Origin: Pseudoalteromonas apostichopi
Lineage (GTDB): Bacteria; Pseudomonadota; Gammaproteobacteria; Enterobacterales; Alteromonadaceae
DNA length: 64,000 bases
NCBI RefSeq assembly: GCF_030297135.1
Contig: NZ_AP028065.1
Span: 1,922,001-1,986,000 of the forward strand
Reading direction: 5' to 3'
In this document: positions 43,730 to 52,851 of the stretch, piece by piece
Layout: the number at the start of each line of letters is the position of its first letter
How positions within the stretch are numbered: position 1 is the first letter of the stretch
Notes under the pieces: generated by a model
Seen by the model: the letters and a program-made list of their open reading frames with translations, nothing else
Database searches by the model: none
What the model was told of the DNA's origin: nothing
Made by a program: the position numbers and the translations under genes

Positions 43730-44134
43730 ATGGAATCTACAACGATCAGTGGTCAATTCAGCGTAAAATTAAACCCAATTGGCGGCTATGCCACAGGTCA
43801 AGATGGCGTTAATTTAGGACGCATGTCTATTGATAAACAGTTCTCAGGCCCATTAGAGGCAACAAGCCAAGGCGAAATGCTCAGTGCCATGACTGCAACT
43901 CAAGGCAGTGCAGGCTATGTAGCAATTGAGCAAGTTGTTGGTAGCTTAGAAGGTAAGCAAGGTAGTTTTGTACTGCAACATTTTGGCACTATGGATAAAG
44001 GGACTGACCGATTAACTTTAGAAGTGGTGCCTGACTCCGGTGCTGGAGAGCTTGAAGGTATTTCAGGTAAAATGGCAATTCGAATTGAATCGGGTATTCA
44101 TTATTATGACTTTGAATACCAACTGATGGACTAA
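43730..44134 (+). CDS. DUF3224 family protein
   Basis: 134 residues, cytoplasmic (no signal peptide), with the DUF3224 pattern TTISGQFSVKLNP, SIDKQFSGPLEATSQGEML and FVLQHFGTMDKG. The family adopts a small beta-barrel related to allene oxide cyclase-like folds and lacks an established function. ATG follows AAGGGATTAGT. A LysE-type exporter gene follows after 39 bp and may be co-transcribed. Confidence 0.9.
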   Translation: MESTTISGQFSVKLNPIGGYATGQDGVNLGRMSIDKQFSGPLEATSQGEMLSAMTATQGSAGYVAIEQVVGSLEGKQGSFVLQHFGTMDKGTDRLTLEVVPDSGAGELEGISGKMAIRIESGIHYYDFEYQLMD

Positions 44135-44173
44135 CATAACATCAGTTTTATTATTAATAGAGAATAAAGAATA

Positions 44174-44791
44174 ATGACACTAACTGAGTGGTTGAGTTTA
44201 GTTTTAATTTGCGTGATGGGTGCTATGTCTCCGGGGCCAAGTTTAGCTGTGGTTTTAAAGCACAGTCTACATGGAGGTGTGAAGAACGGCATGTTAGCGG
44301 CGTTAAGCCATGGTATTGGGGTTGGTTTTTATGCGTGTGCCTCGTTACTTGGCTTAGGCGCGCTGATGACTCAGTTACCAACGCTTTATCAAGTGCTGGT
44401 CTATGGCGGTGCAGCATATCTCGCCTATTTGGGGATTCGTATTCTGTTAGCTAAACCTAGCCCGCAAACACTGAATGTTGAGCAGACTAAGCCAAGTCCT
44501 CGCATCGCTTTGCAAGATGGTTTTGCCATTGCTTTTTTAAATCCAAAGCTTGCGGTTTTCTTTCTAGCCCTATTTTCGCAGTTTATTGACCCAGAGAATC
44601 TGACTTTGCAAGTCGGGTTGATCATGTGTTTAACCGTGTTTGTACTCGATACAGGCTGGTATCTACTTGTTGCACTGTTAACCGAAATATCAAAAAAGCG
44701 TTTTGGTTTTACTAAGGCGAATCCATGGTTTGAAAAATTGCTAGGGGTAATTTTTATTACCTTAGCAGTTCGCGTCGTTATTACCCTATAA
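44174..44791 (+). CDS. LysE/RhtB family amino-acid exporter
   Basis: 205 residues with about six membrane helices. Family hallmark GAMSPGPSLAVVLKHSLHGG at about 15-34 and the central FAIAFLNPKLAVFFLALF. Exports amino acids or derivatives such as homoserine lactone or threonine, with proton exchange. No regulator adjacent; substrate not determinable. Confidence 0.92.
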   Translation: MTLTEWLSLVLICVMGAMSPGPSLAVVLKHSLHGGVKNGMLAALSHGIGVGFYACASLLGLGALMTQLPTLYQVLVYGGAAYLAYLGIRILLAKPSPQTLNVEQTKPSPRIALQDGFAIAFLNPKLAVFFLALFSQFIDPENLTLQVGLIMCLTVFVLDTGWYLLVALLTEISKKRFGFTKANPWFEKLLGVIFITLAVRVVITL

Positions 44792-44862
44792 ATCTCTCTT
44801 TGTTGCGATTACACCACTAATAAAAAGGGAGGTGATCGCAGCTCTCCCCAGTAAGCTCCTAT

Positions 44863-44876
44863 TGCATACGTATTCA
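44863..44876. promoter_or_regulatory. LacI-type operator candidate upstream of the TonB receptor-pullulanase genes
   Basis: TGCATACGTATTCA, identical to the site at 29233-29246 upstream of the GH97 gene; near-palindromic with central CG. Confidence 0.65.
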
Positions 44877-44919
44877 TCACACAATATTCACCTTTTGGTT
44901 ACACTTTATTGGTTGTTTT

Positions 44920-44948
44920 TTGACAACAACAATAACCACAAATACAAC
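44920..44948 (+). promoter_or_regulatory. possible sigma-70 promoter of the TonB receptor gene
   Basis: TTGACA (44920-44925) and TACAAC (44943-44948) separated by 17 bp, ending 29 bp before the ATG. The -10 matches the consensus only in part. Confidence 0.4.
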
Positions 44949-44977
44949 ACCTCCAACGACAACAGGGTGGGAATCCA

Positions 44978-47872
44978 ATGGGGAAATTCAAGCTAAGTGC
45001 GCTTATGCTGGCCTTGGTGGCAGCAAATAGTGCAATGGCGGCGACGGAAGAAGAACGCACATCGGCAAAGGAAGTAGATCCTGAGCTTGAAGTAATTGAA
45101 GTGCGCGGCTTCAGTCGCAGCTTAATTCAATCATTAAATCAAAAACGTTTTAGCGACACAGTCTCTGAGCAACTATCAGCTGATGACTTAGGAGCATTAC
45201 CTGATGTGTCGATGGCTGATGCATTAACACGGCTACCGGGGATCTCAGCGGTACGTACCGGTGGCCAAGCTGCCGAAATAAACATCCGCGGTTTATCCGG
45301 TGGATTTGTTTTTTCGACATTAAATGGTCGTGAGCAAGTATCTACCAGTGGTAGCCGTAGTATTGAGTTTGACCAATATCCGTCTGAGTTAATCAGTTCG
45401 GCGGCGGTGTATAAGTCACCCAAAGCATCACTTATAGAAGGGGGCGTAGCGGGTACAGTAGAGTTACAAACAGCCAGCCCATTGGATAATGACCAGCAAC
45501 ACAAATTTACCGCTAATGTGCGGGGTATGTATAACGACCGTGCTTCAGAGGTATTCGATGCTACCGAATACGGCGATCGTATTAGCTTCTCTTACCAAGG
45601 TAAGTTTCTTGACGATACATTAGGTGTCGCATTGGGTTACGCACGCTTATTCCAGCCAAGTGTGGCGACTCAGTTTATCGGCTTTGCATATAACGGCAAT
45701 AAAGATGTTGATGGGTTAGCAAATGATACCGATGGCCCTGCAGATAACCCTGCTAATGAATACATCAGCGAGGGTTTTGAGCTTCAGCATTTAGGCGGTG
45801 AAGAAACCCGTAATGGCTATTTAACCTCGATTGAATGGGCGCCAACCGATAGCTTTAAATTAAAAGGTGATGCGTTTTTATCTCGTTTTGATAGCGAGTC
45901 ATTTGCCCGTGGTTTCCGGGTTAAGTTCGGTGGCCCATCTGCTGTATATGCTAACCCAGTACTTGATGGTAATGCGGTTATTGGTGGTGCGATTAACCGC
46001 ACATCAAATAGCTTTACTCGCGTTGAAATCGTTAATGATGATAACCAAGACTTCGATGAAGTAGATAGCTACGGTATTAATGCAGATTGGCAAATTACCG
46101 AGCGTTTAAACATGAACGCTGACGTGTCGCTATCACGTGCTAAGAGTAACTTCCGAAATGGTTTACTTTGGGCATTGGTTGCAGAAGATGCTACCGTTGA
46201 AAACCCTGTGTTTGATACCAATGTATCACTTAACTATCAATTGAACGGCTTAAACTTACCTGATATTGGCTTTAATCAAGCCGACGCATTTAGCGATATC
46301 GACCGAGTTATGGTTAGTAAATACGGTATTTATCCGTATGAAAATGAAGATGAAGTAAAAGCATTTCGACTCGATTTTAAATATGAGTTAGAGAACAATT
46401 GGTTTAGCTCAATTGAATTTGGCGCTCGTTATTCAGACCGTGAGTACAGTAATAATCGCTCTGTATTTGAATACGGTAACGATGGCGCATTCTCTTCGAC
46501 ACAGCCGCCACTTCGTCTAACTGACGATATGACTACAGTAGTTGATTGGCAAGGTGAGTTTAGTTATTTCCCATCATACTTAGCGATAGATTTAGATAAA
46601 GCGCTCAACGCGTGGTTCCCTGATGGTATTCCACAGCCAGTACAAACTTGGGGTAATGCTGATGGTGTTGTTGATTTAGATGGTGATGGTGAGCCAAATG
46701 CACAAGGCTATACTACTAACTATTCATGGACCATGCTACAAAGCGGATCAGTTTACGAAGAAGTGGTATCAGCGTATCTTATGCTTAACATTGATACCGA
46801 AATTGGTACTCTACCAGTCACAGGTAACCTTGGTATTCGCAGAGTTGATACAGACCAGTCAGCGACAGTACTTGAAAATGTCGGTGGCGATCCGCAGCTT
46901 GGTGCGCAATATATTGTCGATGACAATGGCATTGTTAATGACCTTTATGCGCCTAGCGTGTTAGGTATTAAATACACTGATTACTTACCGTCGTTAAACC
47001 TGAATTTTAAAGTAAGTGACGCGACACAAATTCGTTTTGCTGCGGCAAAAGTGATGGCGCGTGCTCCAATTAACCGTTTAGCAGGTGATGCTAGTGCATC
47101 GGTTAACAATGACGGCGAAATTAACGGTTCAAGTACCAATAATCCATTCTTAAAACCTTTCTATGCGGACCAGTACGATATTTCATACGAGCAATACTTT
47201 GAAGACACAGATGGTGCTCTGGTTGTTGCTGCGTTTTATAAGAATATTGACTCATTCATAGATACGGTAGCCATAGAGAACTTTGACTTCAAAGGTAATG
47301 GTTTTAACGTACCAGAATACATTGTGGACCCTGTCAGCGGTGAGCAAATCGAAACTACTAATGGTGTGTACACTACTGCGGTTAATAATGCCAAAGGTGG
47401 TTATATTCGTGGGATTGAGCTTGCCTATACGCAAGTTTTCTCTTTCTTACCATCACCGTTTGAAGGTCTAGGCATTAACGCTAGTTACTCATATACCGAG
47501 AGCGAAGTGCAATCTATTACTGATTTAGGTGGCGATTCTGTGTCGCAAGATTTGCCTGGCCTTTCAAACAATGTCTTTAACGGCACACTTTTTTACAGCT
47601 ATGAAAACTTTGAAACACGTTTGAATGTGCGTTATCGCGATGACTTTGTTTCAGAGCAAGTTGCTGTCAATGAGCAAGTGGTGAATTTTGATGCGGAAAC
47701 GGTTGTCGATTTCCAAACATCGTATCAGTTCACAGATTCATTCGGCATGTTATTACAAGTGAATAACCTGACTGATGAACCAACACAAAGCTACTTTGGA
47801 ACAACCAGTAAAACAGGGACCACGCAATTCTTTGGTCGCCAGTTTTATCTAGGTTTTACCTATAACCATTGA
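44978..47872 (+). CDS. TonB-dependent outer-membrane receptor, likely maltodextrin/starch oligosaccharide uptake
   Basis: 964 residues with a signal peptide (cleaved after SAMA). A TonB-box-like LEVIEVRGF is near 35-43. The plug domain contains LPDVSMADALTRLPGI, INIRGLSGG and the VEGGVAGTVEL-type IEGGVAGTVELQT. The 22-strand barrel follows and ends FFGRQFYLGFTYNH with an aromatic penultimate residue region. Length and the barrel pattern match receptors of the CarA/MalA-type in Alteromonadales. The pullulanase gene begins 22 bp downstream, so it should import the oligosaccharides released at the cell surface. Probably regulated from the LacI-type site upstream. Confidence 0.93.
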   Translation: MGKFKLSALMLALVAANSAMAATEEERTSAKEVDPELEVIEVRGFSRSLIQSLNQKRFSDTVSEQLSADDLGALPDVSMADALTRLPGISAVRTGGQAAEINIRGLSGGFVFSTLNGREQVSTSGSRSIEFDQYPSELISSAAVYKSPKASLIEGGVAGTVELQTASPLDNDQQHKFTANVRGMYNDRASEVFDATEYGDRISFSYQGKFLDDTLGVALGYARLFQPSVATQFIGFAYNGNKDVDGLANDTDGPADNPANEYISEGFELQHLGGEETRNGYLTSIEWAPTDSFKLKGDAFLSRFDSESFARGFRVKFGGPSAVYANPVLDGNAVIGGAINRTSNSFTRVEIVNDDNQDFDEVDSYGINADWQITERLNMNADVSLSRAKSNFRNGLLWALVAEDATVENPVFDTNVSLNYQLNGLNLPDIGFNQADAFSDIDRVMVSKYGIYPYENEDEVKAFRLDFKYELENNWFSSIEFGARYSDREYSNNRSVFEYGNDGAFSSTQPPLRLTDDMTTVVDWQGEFSYFPSYLAIDLDKALNAWFPDGIPQPVQTWGNADGVVDLDGDGEPNAQGYTTNYSWTMLQSGSVYEEVVSAYLMLNIDTEIGTLPVTGNLGIRRVDTDQSATVLENVGGDPQLGAQYIVDDNGIVNDLYAPSVLGIKYTDYLPSLNLNFKVSDATQIRFAAAKVMARAPINRLAGDASASVNNDGEINGSSTNNPFLKPFYADQYDISYEQYFEDTDGALVVAAFYKNIDSFIDTVAIENFDFKGNGFNVPEYIVDPVSGEQIETTNGVYTTAVNNAKGGYIRGIELAYTQVFSFLPSPFEGLGINASYSYTESEVQSITDLGGDSVSQDLPGLSNNVFNGTLFYSYENFETRLNVRYRDDFVSEQVAVNEQVVNFDAETVVDFQTSYQFTDSFGMLLQVNNLTDEPTQSYFGTTSKTGTTQFFGRQFYLGFTYNH

Positions 47873-47894
47873 TCAGTAAGCTGGAGATAAAAAC

Positions 47895-50800
47895 ATGAAA
47901 ATAATAGCTAATTTTAGCCGCTTACTGATTGCATGCAGCATGGTATTGCTAGCTGCATGTGGTGGTGGCGCAAGTAACGATATAGATTCAGGGCAAGTTT
48001 TATTGACCTGTAGCGTACCGCAAGTCCCCAATGAAGCGGGTACTGAGTGTGTTGATCCACCGCCGATTAGTTGTCCGGCACCAACGGTACCAGATGAGAA
48101 TAATGAGAGCTGTGTAGTTGGTGCTGATCCAACTCTTCCTGACCCTGTGGTTTTCCCCGCAGATGATGAAGCCATTTTATTCTATAACCGCACCAGTGAT
48201 GATGCTTATGAAGGCTATCGATTACACTCATGGAATAATGATGACTGTGATGCGTACGCAGCGCCGTTTGATGCCACTGATTGGGCCAATGGGCATGAAT
48301 ACGATGGTATTGACCCTAACTATGGTGCGTACTGGATTGTAAAACTAAAAGAAGGTTATAACGAGTGTGCTAACTTCATCGTGCATATTGGTACCGAAGG
48401 ATCTGGCAAAGCGTTTGGTGATGTCGATTTAAAAATGCCATTGATGCAGGACGATGAAAAGTTCCAACGAATGAACTTTACTATTCATGGTGAACCATCA
48501 GTATTTGAATACCCAATTGTTAGCTTAGGTGAGCGCCCGGTGAGTATTTCTGGTGCATCAGCGCATTGGATTGATTTATCTACTGTGATTTACCAGCCAA
48601 GCAATGAACTGACTAGTATAATTAAATTACACTCGTCAAGCAGTGCAAATTTAGCTGTCGATGAAGATACCGGTGAGTTAAATGGTCAAGTGGTTGAGCT
48701 TACATCGACGTCTTTGAGTGATGAGCAAATCGCTAAAGTGCCACACCTTGCTGGATGGAATGCGTATCAAGGTAGCTGGGATGCAACTGCAGCAAAAGAG
48801 CTTATTAAACAACAGTTGGTTGTGGCAGGCTACGATGCTGATGGCAAGCTAATTGAAGCAACCTATGTGCAAACAGCTAAAGCCCTCGATGATTTATATA
48901 CCAGTGGCGAAAGTGACGCTAATGAAGCACAACTAGGAGTGCATTACGTCAATAATGGCATTGATGTGTCAGTATGGGCACCGACTGCAAGCAATATGAA
49001 ATTAGCGCTGTATGATGCTGATAAAACAGAGCTTGAACAACTTGCTATGACCTTTGATAGCGCAACGGGTATTTGGTCTAGCAATCTCGATATCAGTCAC
49101 GATCGTCATTACTACCGCTTTATGTTTGATGTTTATCACCCGGCGACTAAGCAAATTGAAAGCTTATGGAGCACAGATCCTTATTCATTAAACGTTTCAA
49201 CCAATGGTTTATATAGCCAACTGATTAACCTTGATGATGAGGATACTAAACCGACCGGTTGGGATGAGCGTATGGTGCCAACGGTTGATTACCCTGAGCA
49301 AGCGGTCATTTACGAAGGTCATGTGCGTGATTTTAGTGTGCGTGATGAAACTGTCAGCGAAGCAAACCGTGGTAAGTATCTTGCGTTTACTGAGCTTGAT
49401 AGCGCACCAATGCAACATCTTAAAAAGCTGGCAGATAATGGCTTAACTCATTTCCATTTACTGCCACTGACAGATATTGGCACCATTGATGAAGATGCCA
49501 GTCAGCGTGTTGATATTACTGCAACCTTAGGTGATTTATGTAGCCGCATTGACGATGATGCCGATGCATGTAAAACCGAAGATAAGAGTGCATTGATAGT
49601 TGATTTAATGGCGTCATACTTACCTGGCTCTGATGATGCTCAAGCACTTGCCAATGCAATGCGTGGTGTTGATAGCTTTAACTGGGGTTATGATCCGCAT
49701 CATTTTATTGCGCCTGAAGGCTCTTACGCTTCATCGCCTGAAGGTATTGCACGAGTCAAAGAAACGCGTGCGATGATTCAGTCTTTACAAGAAATTGGTT
49801 TACGTGTCGTGCTTGATGTTGTTTATAACCACACGACCTCATCAGGTGTTTGGGATAAATCAGTCTTCGATAAACTGGTACCAGGTTACTACCACAGATA
49901 TAACGAAACATCAGGCGATATTGAGCGCTCAACGTGTTGTGAAAATACAGCAACAGAACATGTCATGATGGATAAGTTTGTTGCTGATTCTATGGTGATT
50001 CTAGCCCGTGATTTTGGTTACGATAGCTTCCGCTTTGATGTGATGGGGCATATGCCAAAAGCGTCAATTATGACTGCGCTTAGTGCGGTGCAAGCGGTTG
50101 ACCCTGATACCTACTTTTACGGTGAAGGGTGGAACTTTGGTGAAGTCGCAGATAACCGTTTGTTTGTGCAAGCTAAACAAATGGATATGGCAGGCACTGA
50201 AGTAGGTACCTTTAATGACCGTATCCGTGAAGCAATTCGCGGTGGTGCGTTCTTTAGCAATAATGCCACAGATGGCAACTTATCTGAGCAAGATACGTTG
50301 CGTTTATCACTGGCAGGTAACTTACAAAACTACATTCTTAAAGACTTTAAAGGTAATTCAGCAAAAGGCAGCAGCTTTAGCTGGAGTGGTCAGCCAGCGG
50401 CTTACGCCCTTGACCCGGCTGACAGCATTAACTATGTCTCTAAGCATGATAACGAAACACTATGGGATCAGCTGCAATACAAGCACGGCACTAACTTAAG
50501 TATTGAAGAGCGTGTACGTGTTCACAATATGGCTCTAGCTATGCCACTGATGAGCCAAGGTATTCCATTTATGCAAATGGGTGCGGATATGTTGCGCTCT
50601 AAGTCAATGGATCGCAACAGCTATGATTCTGGTGATTGGTTTAACTTTGTTGATTTCAGTAAAGAAACAAATAACTGGAATGTGGGTTTACCGCCTGCGC
50701 AAGATAACCAAGCGAAGTGGGGCGAAATTGCGCCTATTTCAGCAAATCCTAACGCACAAGCGATGGCAAGTGACATTGAGTACGCAAGTAATGTATTTAC

Positions 50801-52211
50801 TGAATTCTTGGCAATTCGTAGTGCCAGCCCACTCTTTAGTTTAACCACAGAGCAAGACATTTTAGACCGTGTTGGCTTTCACAATATTGGTAAGCGTCAA
50901 CAGCAAGGTTTAGTTGTGATGAGTATCGATGATGGCGTTGGGTTGACTGACCTAGATAGCCAATACGATGCCATTGTAGTGGTTATGAACGGTACTGAGC
51001 AAAGCTTATCGCATACGGTATCAACGGCTGCGGGTTTTGAGCTACATCCAGTTTTAAAAGCGAGTGTTGACTCAAGTATGTCAGCGGCAAGCTTTATAGC
51101 TGGTGAGGGCGAAGGTACCTTTAATGTTCCGCCATATACTGTTGCAGTGTTTGTGAAACCACAAGGTGATGCACAAGGCGAAGGCCTAAGTGCGGATGCT
51201 ACTGTAGGTGCGCCAGATATCGTGCCATTTGGTAGCACAACGGTTTATGTTCGTGGCTCATTAAACGACTGGGGCACGGCAAATAGCTTTGAATATGTGG
51301 GTAATGGCGAGTACAAAATTGCGATTCCTCTAACAGCGGGTAGTTATGAGTTTAAAGTCGCTTCTGAAGATTGGTCTACCGTTGATTTTGGTGCGCTTTC
51401 TGCAGATGATGCTGAAGTGATCGAAGGCGAAGATGAGCCGCTAACACGCAGTGGCGCCAATATGATCTTTACGGCGGCAATGGATGCTGTTTATGTGTTC
51501 TCATTCGATGCCACAGACACCGAAAACCCAGTACTTAAGATTTATAATGAAGAGCCATTTGTTGGTACGCCAATTTATGTACGCGGTAGCTTAAACGGTT
51601 GGGGTACCAGTGACGAGTTGATGTATCAAGGTAAAGGTATTTACACCTTCACTAAACAATTATCTGCAGGTAGCTATGAATTCAAAGTGGCCTCTGAGGA
51701 TTGGAGCACGGTGGATTATGGCTCAGGTGAGAGTAGTGCGGCTGTGACTTTAGGCACAGAAAAACAGCTTGCAGTAAAAGGTGCAAACATGACAATTGAT
51801 ATTACAACCGATGGTCAATATCAGTTTGTATTTGACGCCAGTAATCTCGAAGAGCCTCTTATGGCTGTGTTCAACGCAGAAATGTTTGGGGAAACTCAAG
51901 TATACTTACGCGGCAGCGTCAATGGCTGGGGAACGGATAACCCTCTAATTTATGCAGGTGATGCGATGTACAGTACAACCATGACATTAGAAGCTGGTGA
52001 CTATGAGTTCAAAGTTGCTTCTGAAGATTGGAGTACAGTAGATTATGGCGGCAGTGGTGATGCACCTGTCGCTGTGATTGGTGAAGCGGCCTTACTAGAA
52101 GCCGTTGGTGCTAATATCGCCTTGAATATACCGACAGCGGGAGATTACCGTTTTACCGTGCAAGGACCCGATCTGAGTAAACTAACAGTGACGGTTGAAG
52201 CAGTGGAATAG
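47895..52211 (+). CDS. surface lipoprotein pullulanase (GH13 subfamily 13) with three C-terminal carbohydrate-binding-like modules
   Basis: 1438 residues. Lipobox LLAAC (Cys22), then a cysteine-rich stretch with two copies of a C-x-x-P-VP-E pattern (39-73). A CBM41-like domain (about 92-200), a linker, and a CBM48-like N-domain (GIDVSVWAPTASNMKLALYD, about 355-374) follow. The GH13 barrel has regions I DVVYNH (641-646), II FRFDVMGH with nucleophile D715, III YGEGWN with acid/base E744 and IV KHDNE with D852. It cleaves alpha-1,6 bonds in pullulan, starch and glycogen. Three roughly 110-aa modules start near 1116, 1226 and 1335, each with RGS-N-WGT and the shared EFKVASEDWSTVD. They resemble starch-binding modules. 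Confidence 0.94.
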   Translation: MKIIANFSRLLIACSMVLLAACGGGASNDIDSGQVLLTCSVPQVPNEAGTECVDPPPISCPAPTVPDENNESCVVGADPTLPDPVVFPADDEAILFYNRTSDDAYEGYRLHSWNNDDCDAYAAPFDATDWANGHEYDGIDPNYGAYWIVKLKEGYNECANFIVHIGTEGSGKAFGDVDLKMPLMQDDEKFQRMNFTIHGEPSVFEYPIVSLGERPVSISGASAHWIDLSTVIYQPSNELTSIIKLHSSSSANLAVDEDTGELNGQVVELTSTSLSDEQIAKVPHLAGWNAYQGSWDATAAKELIKQQLVVAGYDADGKLIEATYVQTAKALDDLYTSGESDANEAQLGVHYVNNGIDVSVWAPTASNMKLALYDADKTELEQLAMTFDSATGIWSSNLDISHDRHYYRFMFDVYHPATKQIESLWSTDPYSLNVSTNGLYSQLINLDDEDTKPTGWDERMVPTVDYPEQAVIYEGHVRDFSVRDETVSEANRGKYLAFTELDSAPMQHLKKLADNGLTHFHLLPLTDIGTIDEDASQRVDITATLGDLCSRIDDDADACKTEDKSALIVDLMASYLPGSDDAQALANAMRGVDSFNWGYDPHHFIAPEGSYASSPEGIARVKETRAMIQSLQEIGLRVVLDVVYNHTTSSGVWDKSVFDKLVPGYYHRYNETSGDIERSTCCENTATEHVMMDKFVADSMVILARDFGYDSFRFDVMGHMPKASIMTALSAVQAVDPDTYFYGEGWNFGEVADNRLFVQAKQMDMAGTEVGTFNDRIREAIRGGAFFSNNATDGNLSEQDTLRLSLAGNLQNYILKDFKGNSAKGSSFSWSGQPAAYALDPADSINYVSKHDNETLWDQLQYKHGTNLSIEERVRVHNMALAMPLMSQGIPFMQMGADMLRSKSMDRNSYDSGDWFNFVDFSKETNNWNVGLPPAQDNQAKWGEIAPISANPNAQAMASDIEYASNVFTEFLAIRSASPLFSLTTEQDILDRVGFHNIGKRQQQGLVVMSIDDGVGLTDLDSQYDAIVVVMNGTEQSLSHTVSTAAGFELHPVLKASVDSSMSAASFIAGEGEGTFNVPPYTVAVFVKPQGDAQGEGLSADATVGAPDIVPFGSTTVYVRGSLNDWGTANSFEYVGNGEYKIAIPLTAGSYEFKVASEDWSTVDFGALSADDAEVIEGEDEPLTRSGANMIFTAAMDAVYVFSFDATDTENPVLKIYNEEPFVGTPIYVRGSLNGWGTSDELMYQGKGIYTFTKQLSAGSYEFKVASEDWSTVDYGSGESSAAVTLGTEKQLAVKGANMTIDITTDGQYQFVFDASNLEEPLMAVFNAEMFGETQVYLRGSVNGWGTDNPLIYAGDAMYSTTMTLEAGDYEFKVASEDWSTVDYGGSGDAPVAVIGEAALLEAVGANIALNIPTAGDYRFTVQGPDLSKLTVTVEAVE

Positions 52212-52230
52212 CTTTCCCTGCAGTACCTTT

Positions 52231-52257
52231 AAGCCGGGCTTAGCTCGGCTTTTTTTG
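52231..52257 (+). terminator. Rho-independent terminator of the pullulanase operon
   Basis: AAGCCG / CGGCTT stem (extended by G-C pairs) with a T7 run, 20 bp after the stop. Confidence 0.85.
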
Positions 52258-52308
52258 TATTTAATGAAAAGTTTGTATATTGTCATAACTCTTATCAAGG
52301 AGTCTATG

Positions 52309-52851
52309 ATGACAGAAACCAGTTTATTGAGTGCCAGTTTTGATCCCAAAGTAAAACGGTATTGGTTATTACTGGGTATTTTTACCTGTATGATTAGTAT
52401 GGTAGGTATCCCTTTCATTCCTATTGTTGCGTTAATAATCTGGCTGGTGGCAGGGCGTATTTTAGCGGCGATGTCAGCTACTTTGTTAACTCGTAAATTA
52501 GTGGTGAAGCGTGGTGTCTTTTTTAAAGAAGAAAAGTCGATCCCACTTGAAAAAATAACCGATGTAGCACTAAGTCAAGGTCCCTTAATGCGTCAATTTG
52601 GTCTCTATCGACTGAGCTTTGAAACGGCAGGTCAGTCGGGGCAAGGTGCATTGGTATCATTACTCGGAGTGATTGATGCTGAGAAGTTTCGCGAAGCAAT
52701 CTTGAAACAAAAAGATGAGATGACTCAAACTAGCAGCGCTAAACCAGAGCATCAACCTGAAGACAGTCAGTTAGAACTGCTACGTTCACTTACTTATAGC
52801 GTAAAAAACATTGAGCAAATGTTAGTTACGCTATTAGATGAAAAGCGTTAG
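52309..52851 (+). CDS. PH domain (bPH2/YdbS-like) membrane protein
   Basis: 180 residues. Two membrane segments (about 17-35 and 38-58) are followed by a bacterial pleckstrin-homology-like segment (LVVKRGVFFKEEKSIPLEKITDV) and a C-terminal helix (ELLRSLTYSVKNIEQMLVTL). The KRG.F...E.SIPL.KI pattern is typical of YdbS/YdbT-type bPH2 proteins, function unknown. ATG 52309 (or 52306) is chosen because AAGGAG lies just upstream; an earlier frame would run back through the pullulanase terminator. Its 3' end overlaps the convergent phoD gene by 4 bp. Confidence 0.85.
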   Translation: MTETSLLSASFDPKVKRYWLLLGIFTCMISMVGIPFIPIVALIIWLVAGRILAAMSATLLTRKLVVKRGVFFKEEKSIPLEKITDVALSQGPLMRQFGLYRLSFETAGQSGQGALVSLLGVIDAEKFREAILKQKDEMTQTSSAKPEHQPEDSQLELLRSLTYSVKNIEQMLVTLLDEKR

